Positions 24,442 to 33,088 of a stretch of 64,000 nt of DNA are shown piece after piece. The DNA comes from Thermithiobacillus tepidarius DSM 3134 (GTDB lineage Bacteria > Pseudomonadota > Gammaproteobacteria > Acidithiobacillales > Thermithiobacillaceae): positions 124,001 to 188,000 of the forward strand of contig NZ_AUIS01000005.1 of assembly GCF_000423825.1 (NCBI RefSeq), in the 5' to 3' direction. A program made the translations under genes and the position numbers. The notes beneath the pieces are model-generated. The model ran no database searches. It saw nothing but the letters and a program-made list of their open reading frames with translations, and was not told where the DNA came from. How positions within the stretch are numbered: the stretch's first letter is position 1; every line of letters begins with the position of its first letter.

Positions 24442-25226
24442 GCTTCGCCCTCCCACCAGATGCCGCGTTGGTGTTTTTCGATTTCGGCCGGCACGGGGCG
24501 GCAGATCCATACCTCGGCTTCCGGGTGCTCCAGCAGCTCGAAGCCGGCGCTGCGCAGCATGGCCTCGGCGGCGGCGCGGTTGGGAATCCACCAGTTGGTG
24601 ATGTCGCCGGCGTAGCGCTTTTCGATGAAGTACATGCAGGGGAAATCGGGGCTCTGGAACGGCGCCGTGTCCCAGAAGGACAGGTCTTCCGGCACCGGCG
24701 TCGCCTGGTCCGAACCGCGCAGCATGCTCTGGAAGACCAAGCGCTCGCGCACCACCGGGGCGATCTTGTCCAGGGCCAGCAGGGGGTGGCGCAGGTGGTA
24801 GAGCACGCCCATGAAGAGCACGTAGTCGAACTGCTCGCCGAGCTGGTCCACCTCGTAGACGCTCATCCGGCGGAACTCGATGTCCAGGCCGTGGACCTCG
24901 GCCGCGAAGCGCGCCTGGTGCAGGTACATGTCCTCGGTGTCGATGGCGAGCACCCGCTCGGCGCCGCGGCGCTTCATCTCGATGGAGTAGAAGCCGCCGT
25001 TGCAGCCGATGTCGAGCACGCTCTTGCCGCTCAGGTCGGCGGGGATCTGCGCGGCGAAGCGCTGCCACTTGACGTTGGGGTAGTCCCCCAGGAAGTGTTC
25101 GGGCGCGGTCCAGACGCCGCCGAGGTTGAGGTTGTGAAACCAGGGGCCGAGCTGCTGCAGGCGCTCGCGGATGGCCGCCTGCGACATCCCGAAGCTGCTG
25201 CCGATCTCCTCTCGCGAAATGCTCAT
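24438..25226 (-). CDS. SAM-dependent methyltransferase of the glycan cluster
   Basis: 262 residues. GPWFHNLNLGGVWTAPEH at the N-terminus and SVLDIGCNGGFYSIEMKRRG (about 69-88) resemble CmoB-like methyltransferases acting on large or polar substrates; VLAIDTEDMYLHQARFA and FMGVLYHLRHPLLALD follow. The N-terminal region before the SAM fold is typical of the family I recall as an oligosaccharide-cluster methyltransferase, not verified here. The last base of the stop overlaps the start of the GH-like gene. GGGAGGAA lies upstream of the ATG. It may O-methylate the glycan. Confidence 0.85.
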   Translation of the reverse strand: MSISREEIGSSFGMSQAAIRERLQQLGPWFHNLNLGGVWTAPEHFLGDYPNVKWQRFAAQIPADLSGKSVLDIGCNGGFYSIEMKRRGAERVLAIDTEDMYLHQARFAAEVHGLDIEFRRMSVYEVDQLGEQFDYVLFMGVLYHLRHPLLALDKIAPVVRERLVFQSMLRGSDQATPVPEDLSFWDTAPFQSPDFPCMYFIEKRYAGDITNWWIPNRAAAEAMLRSAGFELLEHPEAEVWICRPVPAEIEKHQRGIWWEGEA

Positions 25227-25410
25227 AGGGCCTGGGTTCCTCCCGTGTTGGTCATGACCCGGATCACGCGTGAACGGACACCATAGCAGGATTGGCGCGG
25301 CCGTTTAACGAACCATCGTCCTATTTACCCGCCGCCTGGCCGTCCGGCGGATGGGCGCGGAGGCGAACGGCGGCTATGCTGCAAGCGAGTACGGATACGA
25401 CGGAGCGCCT

Positions 25411-26196
25411 ATGCCGACTGGAAAACGTGAACTGGTGATCGCCCCTCATCCCGACGACGAGGCCTTGGGCCTCGGCGCCTATCTGCGCGAGCGGCGGCCG
25501 GCCGCCGTGGTCTTTCTTACCGATGGCGTGCCGCGCGACAGCCGCTTCTTCGCCAAGACGGTGGCGGAGATGACGCCCGAGGCGTACCGGGCCGTGCGCC
25601 GCCAGGAGGCGCAGGCCGCGGCGGCGCACTACGGCCTGGACCCGGCCGCGCTGTTTTTCCTGGACGTGCCGGACATGGAAGCCTTCCGCGAGCTGGCGCA
25701 GCTGGAGCGGGCGCTGGGCGCCATCGTCGATGCCGTCCGCCCGGAGGTGATCTGGTCGCCGGCCTACGAGGGCGGCCATCCGGACCATGACGCGGCGGCC
25801 TTCCTGGCCGCCCGCCAGGCGGCCCGCAGCGGCGCCGCCCATTGGGAATACGCCCTCTACCACTTCCACCACGGCATGCAGCAGCTCTCCTTCCTCGGCC
25901 GCGATCCCGGCATCCCGCGGCCCTTGAGCCTCAGCGAGATGGCCTACAAAAAGGAACTGCTGGCCCTCTACGCCTCGCAAAGCAGCACCCTGGGCATGTT
26001 CCGCACCAACGTGGAGCGCTATCGCCGCGCCCCCGCCTACGATTTCAGCCGCCGCCCGGTGGCCGGCCGTACCCTCTACGAGACCTGGGGCTGGCCGATC
26101 ACCGGCGACATGCTGGCGCGGGCCTTCGCCGATTTCCAGAACGGGATCGCGCCCGCCGCAGCGCTGGGCGGCGCCCGGGTCGTGCCGCTGCACTGA
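25411..26196 (+). CDS. PIG-L family N-deacetylase
   Basis: 261 residues from ATG 25411. IAPHPDDEALG (H13, D15, D16, E17) is the zinc-binding and catalytic motif, and GGHPDHDAAA the third ligand region. Relatives include MshB (deacetylates GlcNAc-inositol), BshB and the GPI enzyme PIG-L, all removing acetyl from an N-acetylhexosamine. It is the only + strand gene in this half of the glycan locus and is divergent from the methyltransferase. With inositol-phosphate synthase nearby, a GlcNAc-inositol-like substrate is plausible. Confidence 0.88.
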   Translation: MPTGKRELVIAPHPDDEALGLGAYLRERRPAAVVFLTDGVPRDSRFFAKTVAEMTPEAYRAVRRQEAQAAAAHYGLDPAALFFLDVPDMEAFRELAQLERALGAIVDAVRPEVIWSPAYEGGHPDHDAAAFLAARQAARSGAAHWEYALYHFHHGMQQLSFLGRDPGIPRPLSLSEMAYKKELLALYASQSSTLGMFRTNVERYRRAPAYDFSRRPVAGRTLYETWGWPITGDMLARAFADFQNGIAPAAALGGARVVPLH

Positions 26197-26202
26197 TCCC
26201 TC

Positions 26203-27207
26203 TCAGTTGGCCAGCGCCCGATACAGGCTCAGGTAGTCCATCGCCATGCGCTGGCTGGAGAAATGCTGTTGGGCATGGCGGCGGCAGGCGTTGCCGTCGA
26301 TCTCGCCCAGCCGGGCCAGGGCGTTCGCCATGGCGATGCCGTCTTCCGCCACGAAGCCCGTCTTGCCGTCCACCACCACCTCCGGCAGGGCGCCGCGCCG
26401 GAAGCAGATCACCGGCGTGCCGCAGGCCGCCGCCTCCATCGCCACCAGGGAGCTGGTCTCCTCCACCTCCGACGGAATGAGCACGCAGCGCGCCCGGCGC
26501 AGCAGTTCGCGCTTGAGCGCCGCCGTGGGGCTGTCGATGAAGGTCACGCCCCGTCCCAGGTGCGGCCGGATGGCGGCGTCGAAGTAGCGGACGTGGCTGT
26601 CGAAGCGGTACACCTTGCCGGCGATGACCAGCGGCAGGCCGGCCGCGCGCGTGGCGGCAACGGCGTGATGAAAGCCCTTTTCCGGGCAGACGCGGCCGAT
26701 GCACAGGGCGAAGTCGGCGCGCCGCCCGCCGGGGCGGAAGCGGTGCAGGTCGATGCCGTTGGGAACGACCGGCCACGCCCAGGCGGCGACGTGGTCGGCA
26801 TATTGGGCGCGCTGGCTGCGGGAGACCAGATTGTAGTGCCGGCCCGGCCCGAGCGCCGGCGCCTCGCCGAGCAGGCTGCGGGTGAGGTGCAGGGTGCTGA
26901 GCACGGGCGGGCCGCCCGGCCAGTGGCGAATGCCGCTGCCCTGGTCGTGGATGAGATCGAAGTGCTCGCGGGCCAGCAGCCTTTTCAGGGCGGTTTCGTG
27001 GGCCCGGCAGGAGGTCTCGAAGTCGGCGTTGGCCGGCGCGCTCGGCACCAGCCGGCCGGCCACCCGCGAGCCGGCCCGCGCCAGCACCACCGACTTGTGG
27101 CCGAGCGCCGTCAGCTCGCGATCCAGCAGGGCCAGGATCTGCTCCGTGCCGCCGGCGCTGGCGGTGGATACCGGCTCGAAGGGATAGGCGACCTGCAGGA
27201 TCTTCAT
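26203..27207 (-). CDS. GT4-family glycosyltransferase
   Basis: 334 residues. STASAGGTEQILALLDREL forms the N-terminal acceptor and phosphate-binding loop; LCIGRVCPEKGFHHAVAA and SEVEETSSLVAMEAAACGTPVI, with a glutamate spacing as in retaining GT4 enzymes, mark the donor half. The ATG at 27207 overlaps the stop of the GNAT-like gene by 4 bp. It converges on the PIG-L gene with 6 bp between. MshA, which joins GlcNAc to inositol-1-phosphate, belongs to the same large family, but GT4 alone does not prove that reaction. Confidence 0.85.
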   Translation of the reverse strand: MKILQVAYPFEPVSTASAGGTEQILALLDRELTALGHKSVVLARAGSRVAGRLVPSAPANADFETSCRAHETALKRLLAREHFDLIHDQGSGIRHWPGGPPVLSTLHLTRSLLGEAPALGPGRHYNLVSRSQRAQYADHVAAWAWPVVPNGIDLHRFRPGGRRADFALCIGRVCPEKGFHHAVAATRAAGLPLVIAGKVYRFDSHVRYFDAAIRPHLGRGVTFIDSPTAALKRELLRRARCVLIPSEVEETSSLVAMEAAACGTPVICFRRGALPEVVVDGKTGFVAEDGIAMANALARLGEIDGNACRRHAQQHFSSQRMAMDYLSLYRALAN

Positions 27208-28175
27208 GGGCAGGCAACCGCTGTGCGTTCGGCGCGGTCGAGCCCGGCGCGCAGGCGCACCAGCGGCAGGCGGTCGTCGTGCCAGCGCAGCTTGTACCAC
27301 TGCTCGCCGGTCAGGAAGTTGACCCTTGGCACCGCCTGCGCCGCGGCACGCTCGAGCACGTCCCAGAGCAGTACGGTGCCCGGCGACTCCTTGGCGAAAC
27401 GCGGCTCGTAGACGGTGAAGTATAGATGCCAGCAGTCCGGCTCGGCGAAGTACAGCACGGCGGCGGCGAAGCGCCCGTCGATGGACAGGATCTCCAGGCG
27501 CAGCAGGCCGCCCAGGTGCCGGCGTGCCAGGAGCGCCAGCCAGCGCTCATGGCAGCCGTCGGCGAAGAGGTCCTCCTGGCCTGTCGCCTGCAGATTGGCC
27601 CGCTTCAGGCGAAAGGCGGCGGCGAGCAGGGCGCGCGCTTCATCGTAATCGCGCAGGGCCCGCACCCGTCCGCCGCGCCCCAGCAGGCGGCGGTGGCGGT
27701 AAGCGCTGCGCGGATGCGCCGCGCGCAGATCCGCCGCGGACCAGCGGCCCGTGTGCAGCAGCGGCATGGCGCTGAAATCTTCCTGCGTCAGGCGCGAGTC
27801 GAGGGCGGCCAGGCAGCGGGCCAGCGGGCCATCGGCGCTGGTCGCCGCCACCTCCAGGCTGGCGCAGCCGATCCGGCGCATGCCCTGGGCGATGTCGGCC
27901 ACCGGCGGCTCGCCCTCCAGCAGCATGTCGAGCCGGTCGAAGGCGCCGCTGCCGAGCACGCGCAGCCGCTCGCCGTCGCGATACAGGGGCAGCAGAGCGC
28001 GGCCGCGGCCGTTTTCCGCCTCGATGACGGCCAGCTCGCGGCCGGCCCCGAAGGCGCGCCACCAGGCCAGGGCCAGGTCGTAGCGCTGGAACAGGCTCGG
28101 GGCCGCCGCTTCCAGGGCCTGCCAGTGCGCGCGCAGCGCGCCCAAGCCGCTGCGGCCGTTCAGGATGCGGATCAT
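27204..28175 (-). CDS. GNAT-like (BioF2/FemAB-type) transferase, paralogue A
   Basis: 323 residues from ATG 28175. HWQALEAAAPSLFQRYDLALAWW and VIEAENGRGRALLPL open the protein; the C-terminal half (RRLLGRGGRVRAL, RLEILSIDGRFAAAVLYF, YEPRFAKESPGTVLLW) is the Acetyltransf_6-type GNAT fold. It is clearly paralogous to the gene at 28968. Members of this group transfer acyl or aminoacyl groups in exopolysaccharide and related clusters. It overlaps both neighbours by 4 bp, so the three are translated as one unit. Confidence 0.8.
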   Translation of the reverse strand: MIRILNGRSGLGALRAHWQALEAAAPSLFQRYDLALAWWRAFGAGRELAVIEAENGRGRALLPLYRDGERLRVLGSGAFDRLDMLLEGEPPVADIAQGMRRIGCASLEVAATSADGPLARCLAALDSRLTQEDFSAMPLLHTGRWSAADLRAAHPRSAYRHRRLLGRGGRVRALRDYDEARALLAAAFRLKRANLQATGQEDLFADGCHERWLALLARRHLGGLLRLEILSIDGRFAAAVLYFAEPDCWHLYFTVYEPRFAKESPGTVLLWDVLERAAAQAVPRVNFLTGEQWYKLRWHDDRLPLVRLRAGLDRAERTAVACP

Positions 28176-28915
28176 GCCGCGACCACGGGCGAACGGCCGG
28201 CCAGACTGGCGATGGCGGCCCGGTAGCCCTCGATGGTGCCGACGTCGTGGTAACTTTCCCCGGCCGGCACGCCCACGGCCCGGCCACCCCGGCGCAGGTA
28301 TTCGTTGACGAGGGTGCCGATGTATTCGTCGCCGCGGCCCGGCTCCTGCCACAGGGCGTGCAGCGCGCGGAATACCGGCACCGGCATGCGGAAGGCGCCC
28401 CAGACCCAGTGGGTGCGCGGGCGTGCGGCCTTGACCTGGATTTCCTCCACGCTGCCGTCCGCGCGGGTCACCACGGCGTCGAACTGATCGGGCCGCTCCA
28501 CCGGAAAGAGCAGAAAGGACAGTTCATCCGCCGGCAGCAGCGCCAGGCCCTCGGCCGGAAACCAGACCGTGTCCGGCAGGCCGATCAGCACCTCCTCGCC
28601 GTCGTGGCCCATGGCCGCCGCGCGGAACAAGGCGTCGCAGAGGCCCAGCGGCTGCTCCTGCACCACATAGCAGAAGCGCCGCGCTTCCGCGTGGCGCGCG
28701 TAGTACTGCATGATGTCCGTCTTGCCCGGCGAGATGACGAAGCAGATGCGCTCCGCCCCCGCCAGGATCATGCGCTCCACCAGGTACTCGCTCACCGCCT
28801 TGGAGCGCTCGACGCCGTGCTCGTCCAGGCGGCTGCCCACCGGCAGCATCTCCTTGGAAAAGGCCAGGGGCTGGATGCGGGTGCCGGCCCCGGCGGCGGG
28901 AATGATGCCAAGCAT
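28172..28915 (-). CDS. Sugar-1-phosphate nucleotidyltransferase
   Basis: 247 residues, with GAGGAGG before the ATG. GIIPAAGAGTRIQPLAFSKEMLPVG is the nucleotide-binding signature of the NTP_transferase family; VQEQPLGLCDALFRA and LIGLPDTVWFP (Asp in the metal position) agree with glucose-1-phosphate thymidylyl- or uridylyltransferases, and SYHDVGTIEGYRAA is the usual C-terminal sugar motif. It probably makes a dTDP- or UDP-sugar for the cluster's glycosyltransferases. The stop overlaps the GNAT-like gene by 4 bp. Confidence 0.85.
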   Translation of the reverse strand: MLGIIPAAGAGTRIQPLAFSKEMLPVGSRLDEHGVERSKAVSEYLVERMILAGAERICFVISPGKTDIMQYYARHAEARRFCYVVQEQPLGLCDALFRAAAMGHDGEEVLIGLPDTVWFPAEGLALLPADELSFLLFPVERPDQFDAVVTRADGSVEEIQVKAARPRTHWVWGAFRMPVPVFRALHALWQEPGRGDEYIGTLVNEYLRRGGRAVGVPAGESYHDVGTIEGYRAAIASLAGRSPVVAA

Positions 28916-28967
28916 GCGTGCCTCCTCGCTCGATGACCCTGCGGCGCTGAGTCGATCGCGCCGTGCG

Positions 28968-30191
28968 TTATCCCTTGCGGGCTTCCTGCGCCATGTGCTC
29001 TGCCGGCGCGGCGCGCACCGGGCGATACGCGCCGGCCTGCTCCGTGCGCAGTTCCGTTGCTTCAATGGAAATCAGGGGCAGGACGTCGTCCTGCCAGGCC
29101 GCCTTGTGTGCGTCCTCGCCGGCGCCGAAATTGAGCACGGGCAGCTTTTGCTCCACCGCGCGCTCGATCACCTCCCACATCAGCACCGTGCCCGGCGACT
29201 GCTTGGCGAAACGCGGCTCGTAGGCGGTGAAGTAGCCGCGCCAGCAGTCCCGCTGGTCGAAGTACACGGTGCAGGCGGCGAATTGATCGTCGATGCTCAG
29301 GACGAGCAGATGCACCCAGTCGCCCAGGCGGCGCCGGACCATGCCCAGCAGCCAGTGTTCGTAGCGCCGGTCCGCGTAGAGGGTAGGGCGTCCCAGCCGC
29401 CGCTGCTGGGCGCGCTTCAGCTCGAAGGCGTGGCGCAGGATGCGGCTGGCCTCGCCGCGGTCGAGGACGGCTTGGATCCGGCCGCCGCGGCGCAGCAGGC
29501 GTCGGTGCTCCTTGGCGGTGCGCGGATGGGCCTTGCGCAAGGCCTCCAGCTGCAGGCGCCGGGCGTGCAGCAGCGGCATGGTCTTGGCGCGGCGCTGGAA
29601 CACGCGTCCGAAGAGCTGCGGCAGGATTTGCGCCAGCTGGCTGCCCGGCGAGGCGCTGTCGACGATCAGGCGTTGGCAGTTGAGCCGGCGCAGGCCCTGC
29701 GCCAGTTCGGCCACCGGGACGTCGCCCTGGACCAGCAGATCCATCTCGTCGAAGACGTTCTCGCCGATCAGGCGGCATTGGGTGCCGCGCGCGCGGATGC
29801 CCAGCCGTTCCAGGGCGCGCACGCCGTACATCAGGGCGTGATAGCGCCGGGACGGGCCCAGCCGGTTGAACAGGCGCATGGCGGAAGTGCGCGGCCATTT
29901 GCCGCAGGGTTCCACCAGCAGGGGCAGCAGGGCGCGGCCGCGGCCGTTCTCCGCCTCGATGAGCACCAGATTGCGGTGCAGGCCGAAGAAAGCGGCCCAT
30001 TCCCGCGCAAAGTCGTAGCGCTGGAAGATGTGCGGGGCGTGGGCCTCCAGCGCCTGCCAGTGCACGGCGGCTTGCGCCAGTCCGGCGCGCCCGTGCAGCA
30101 GGCGGACCGTGCCGCCGGGGCGCTCGGGCGAGCCGTTGATGAGGTGATAATGCGAAAGGGGTGTTTGCGCGTCCGGGTGTAAGTCGGGCAT
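28968..30191 (-). CDS. GNAT-like (BioF2/FemAB-type) transferase, paralogue B
   Basis: 407 residues from ATG 30191, preceded by AAAAGG; a second ATG at 30197 is in frame. HWQALEAHAPHIFQRYDFAREW, LIEAENGRGRALLPL and the C-terminal YEPRFAKQSPGTVLMWEVIERA align with the 27204 protein. A longer N-terminus and middle (residues about 110-180) distinguish it. The pair suggests two acyl or aminoacyl additions, or two acceptors, in one pathway. It lies between the nucleotidyltransferase (52 bp) and the glycosyltransferase (17 bp). Confidence 0.8.
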   Translation of the reverse strand: MPDLHPDAQTPLSHYHLINGSPERPGGTVRLLHGRAGLAQAAVHWQALEAHAPHIFQRYDFAREWAAFFGLHRNLVLIEAENGRGRALLPLLVEPCGKWPRTSAMRLFNRLGPSRRYHALMYGVRALERLGIRARGTQCRLIGENVFDEMDLLVQGDVPVAELAQGLRRLNCQRLIVDSASPGSQLAQILPQLFGRVFQRRAKTMPLLHARRLQLEALRKAHPRTAKEHRRLLRRGGRIQAVLDRGEASRILRHAFELKRAQQRRLGRPTLYADRRYEHWLLGMVRRRLGDWVHLLVLSIDDQFAACTVYFDQRDCWRGYFTAYEPRFAKQSPGTVLMWEVIERAVEQKLPVLNFGAGEDAHKAAWQDDVLPLISIEATELRTEQAGAYRPVRAAPAEHMAQEARKG

Positions 30192-30208
30192 GACCATCCT
30201 TTTGCGGG

Positions 30209-31315
30209 TTAGGAAGAAATCGCGCTGGGTGCCGCTGCTTCCGTTGCTTCGCACAGGGCCGTCAGTTCGCGCGCCCGGTTGGCGCCGGTATGCTCGGCCA
30301 GGGTGCGCTCGCGGGCGGCGCCGGCCACCCGTGCCAGCTCGGCGTCGCTCAGACCCAGGATGGCATCGGCCTCCTCGGCGCTGCGCGCCACCAGGATCTC
30401 CTCGCCCGGCGCGAAGAATTGCTCCATGCCCGGCCACGGATCCGACAGGATGGGCGTGCCGCAACTGGCGGCCTCGAAGAGGCGCGGCGAGGGCGAGTAG
30501 CCCACTTCGGCCATGGCGGCGCGGGTGACGTTCAAGGTCAGGCGGCTGGCGCAGTAGAAGCCCGCGTGCTCGGCGGGGTCGAGATGCCAGCGCATCCACA
30601 CGTTGGCCGGCCAGTCGATGCCCCAGGGGTACATGGAGCCGACCACGAAGAAACGCTCGTCCGGGCGTCGCCGGGCGGGCTCGATGAGCAGCCGTTCCAA
30701 GGCCGGCTGGCGGTCCGGCGCATAGGTGCCGAGATAGCCCAGGGTGCAGCGCAGCTCATCGGGCGCGGCCACCGGCGCATGCAGCTCGGGGTCCACGGAA
30801 CAGTACAGCGGCGCGGCGCGGCGCGCCCCCCAGCGCGTACTGATCTCCTCCAGCATCGGCCCGCCGGTGAAGGACAGGTAAAGGTCGAATTCGGGAATCA
30901 GCGCCGGAGTGAGGTAGTGCACCCCGTCGGCGACGGCGACCCCGTGTTCGCGCAGGGCGGCCAGGGTGACCGGCGTGTCCAGGTCGTAGAAGACGCGCAG
31001 GAGACGCGCGCTGTCGAGCACCAGTCGGCAGGCCGCCAAGCCGTCGGCGCAGTAGGAGGTGACCAGGGCCACGTCGGCGCCCCGCAGCGCGGCGCGCGCG
31101 CGCGGCAGCACGGTTTCCCAGTCCGGGTAGAGCACCAGGTCGCAGAACGGCGGATCGGGCAGGTCGCGCTTCTCGGCGTAATAGGGCACGTCGCGCTCGA
31201 AGAAGGTGACCTGATGGCCGTCGCGATGCAAGGCCTTGAGCAAGCCGCGCCAGGTGGTGGCGTGACCGTTGGCCCAGGCCGACGAGACGGTCAGGCCGAA
31301 AATCACCAGCTTCAT
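30209..31315 (-). CDS. CgeB-like glycosyltransferase (paralogue 3)
   Basis: 368 residues. VIFGLTVSSAWANGHATTWR, then GHQVTFFERDVPYY and RDLPDPPF are shared closely with the 33089 protein. TLGYLGTYAPDRQPALERLL, LNVTRAAMAEVGYSPSPRLF and SCGTPILSDPWPGMEQFF mark the C-terminal donor half. It is probably cytoplasmic with no membrane helices. Donor and acceptor unknown. Confidence 0.82.
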   Translation of the reverse strand: MKLVIFGLTVSSAWANGHATTWRGLLKALHRDGHQVTFFERDVPYYAEKRDLPDPPFCDLVLYPDWETVLPRARAALRGADVALVTSYCADGLAACRLVLDSARLLRVFYDLDTPVTLAALREHGVAVADGVHYLTPALIPEFDLYLSFTGGPMLEEISTRWGARRAAPLYCSVDPELHAPVAAPDELRCTLGYLGTYAPDRQPALERLLIEPARRRPDERFFVVGSMYPWGIDWPANVWMRWHLDPAEHAGFYCASRLTLNVTRAAMAEVGYSPSPRLFEAASCGTPILSDPWPGMEQFFAPGEEILVARSAEEADAILGLSDAELARVAGAARERTLAEHTGANRARELTALCEATEAAAPSAISS

Positions 31316-31370
31316 GCCGCACTCCTCGTGTCATGGCAGACGCCGCCGCGGCGGCTCGTGCCGGGGACGT

Positions 31371-32720
31371 TCAGACGCCGGCGGTCTTCGTGCTTTCGTA
31401 GGGCGAGGCCTGCGGATAATCCAGCAGGGCGCTCGCGGACAGGCTGCGCAGCCGCTCCATGAGCCGTTCGTGCTGCACGAAGAGGTCATGCTCGGCCGGT
31501 ACGCCCGCGTCGGTCATCGGCGATTTGAAGTAGAAGGACAACCAGTCCTGGATGCCGCCCAGGCCGGCGCGCTGCGCCAGATCCAGCAGCAGGATGAGAT
31601 CCAGCGCCACTGGGGCGGCCAGGATCGAGTCCTTGCACAGGAAGTCCACCTTGATCTGCATGCTCTGTCCGAGCCAGCCGAAGATGTCGATGTTGTCCCA
31701 GCCCTCCTTGGCATCGCCGCGCGGCGGGTAGTACTCGATCCGGACCTTGTGATAGTAGTTGCCGTACAGGTCGGGATAGCGCGCCGGTTGCAAGATGCCA
31801 TCGAGCACGGAGCTCTTGCTCAGCTCCTTGGTGCGGAAGGAACCCGGGTCGTCCAGCACCTCGCCGTCGCGGTTGCCGAGAATGTTGGAGGAAAACCAGC
31901 CGTTCAGGCCCAGCATGCGCGCCTTCAGGCCGGGGGCCAGGATGGTCTTCATCAGCGTCTGCCCTGTCTTCAGGTCCTTGCCGGCGATCGCCACCCCGCG
32001 CCGTTCCGCCAGCGCCATCAGCGCCGGCACGTCCACCGCCAGGTTGGGGGCGCCGTTGCCGAAGGGGATGCCCTGCATCAGAGCGGCGTAGGCGTAGATC
32101 ATGGACGGTGAGATTTCCGGGGCGTTCCGCTTCAGGCCTTCCTCGAAGGCCTCCAGCGTCTCGTGCACCGGGCTAGGCTGCAGGTAGGTCTCCGTGGAGC
32201 CGCACCAGAGCATCACCGCGCGTTGCAGTCCGTGCTCGCCCAGGAAGCCTTCCGTGTCCCGCATCAGCGCCTCGGCCAAGTGCATCTTGCTCGGCCCGGT
32301 CTTCACGTGGGTGCCGTGCAGGTTGCGTACGTAGGTCTGGTCGAAGACCCCCGGCCAGGGCCGCAGGCGCTCCATCTCCTTGCGTACCGGCGCCAGCATC
32401 TCGCGCGACAGCACGCCGGCGGCGCAGGCGGTCTGGTAGGCGTTGTCCGGGAAGATGTCCCAGCCGCCGAAGACCAGGTCGTCCAAGGCGGCCAGCGGCA
32501 CCAGTTCCCTGATCGGCACGGCGGTTCCGTCGTCCCGCTCGATCTCCTGCATCTGCGTCAGCGAGCCGTAGGGCTTGGCGAAGCGCTTGTTGATGAGATG
32601 GACGCCGGCGACGAGCGTGGTCGCCACCGCGCCCATGCCGGGCAGCAGGACGCCCAGCGGGCCCTGGGCGGGCGCGATGACGCGGGTCGGGTGCGGTTCA
32701 AACGAGCGCAGCTCGTTCAT
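31371..32720 (-). CDS. myo-Inositol-1(3)-phosphate synthase
   Basis: 449 residues from ATG 32720, with AGGGAGG 6 bp upstream; a TTG two codons earlier is also in frame. GVLLPGMGAVATTLVAGV is the NAD-binding Gly-rich loop, followed by FGGWDIFPDNAYQTA, MLWCGSTETYLQ, GKDLKTGQTLMKT and SSNILGNRDG, the inositol-phosphate synthase landmarks. The enzyme converts glucose-6-phosphate to inositol-phosphate with bound NAD. In bacteria it usually feeds inositol lipids, compatible solutes or mycothiol; its place in a glycosyltransferase cluster suggests that inositol is a building block of the product. Confidence 0.9.
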   Translation of the reverse strand: MNELRSFEPHPTRVIAPAQGPLGVLLPGMGAVATTLVAGVHLINKRFAKPYGSLTQMQEIERDDGTAVPIRELVPLAALDDLVFGGWDIFPDNAYQTACAAGVLSREMLAPVRKEMERLRPWPGVFDQTYVRNLHGTHVKTGPSKMHLAEALMRDTEGFLGEHGLQRAVMLWCGSTETYLQPSPVHETLEAFEEGLKRNAPEISPSMIYAYAALMQGIPFGNGAPNLAVDVPALMALAERRGVAIAGKDLKTGQTLMKTILAPGLKARMLGLNGWFSSNILGNRDGEVLDDPGSFRTKELSKSSVLDGILQPARYPDLYGNYYHKVRIEYYPPRGDAKEGWDNIDIFGWLGQSMQIKVDFLCKDSILAAPVALDLILLLDLAQRAGLGGIQDWLSFYFKSPMTDAGVPAEHDLFVQHERLMERLRSLSASALLDYPQASPYESTKTAGV

Positions 32721-33088
32721 GGACAACCTCCCTGAGCAGTGCCGTGCCGGCGGATTTCTGGCTGTGTCTTGATGCGGCCGCGCAGCGCCTGGCTGCCGGG
32801 CGGAGGGCGGAAGCGCGCGGCTGCAGTGCTTTTGCCGGTACAGGAAAGTACGTTTCGTGGCGACTATTCTGCTTTGCCCGGCCTAATCTCTGAATCAGAC
32901 GAAGGTAGGGAAGCCCGGCCGAGCCTGGTCGGCCGTTTCCAAAAGCGGCTCCGCTGCGCTACCCTGACAGACAGATAGCGTCCGATTCGCTACAATCCGG
33001 AGCCAACCACCCCAAAGCGAGGAGAATACCGGGTGCCCGCCACGCTGAGATCTGCCGTCCCCTTGCCCCAGGCCGTCGGGGAGGCTCT
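32721..33088. other. Divergent intergenic region
   Basis: 368 bp between the inositol-phosphate synthase (- strand) and a glycosyltransferase (+). It must hold both promoters. A TACAAT hexamer at 32991-32996 (+) is the best -10 candidate for the glycosyltransferase, but CTGACA upstream is spaced at 21 bp, so it is weak. A hairpin-like GGCCGAGCCTGGTCGGCC lies at about 32918-32935. Nothing else is recognised. Confidence 0.4.
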
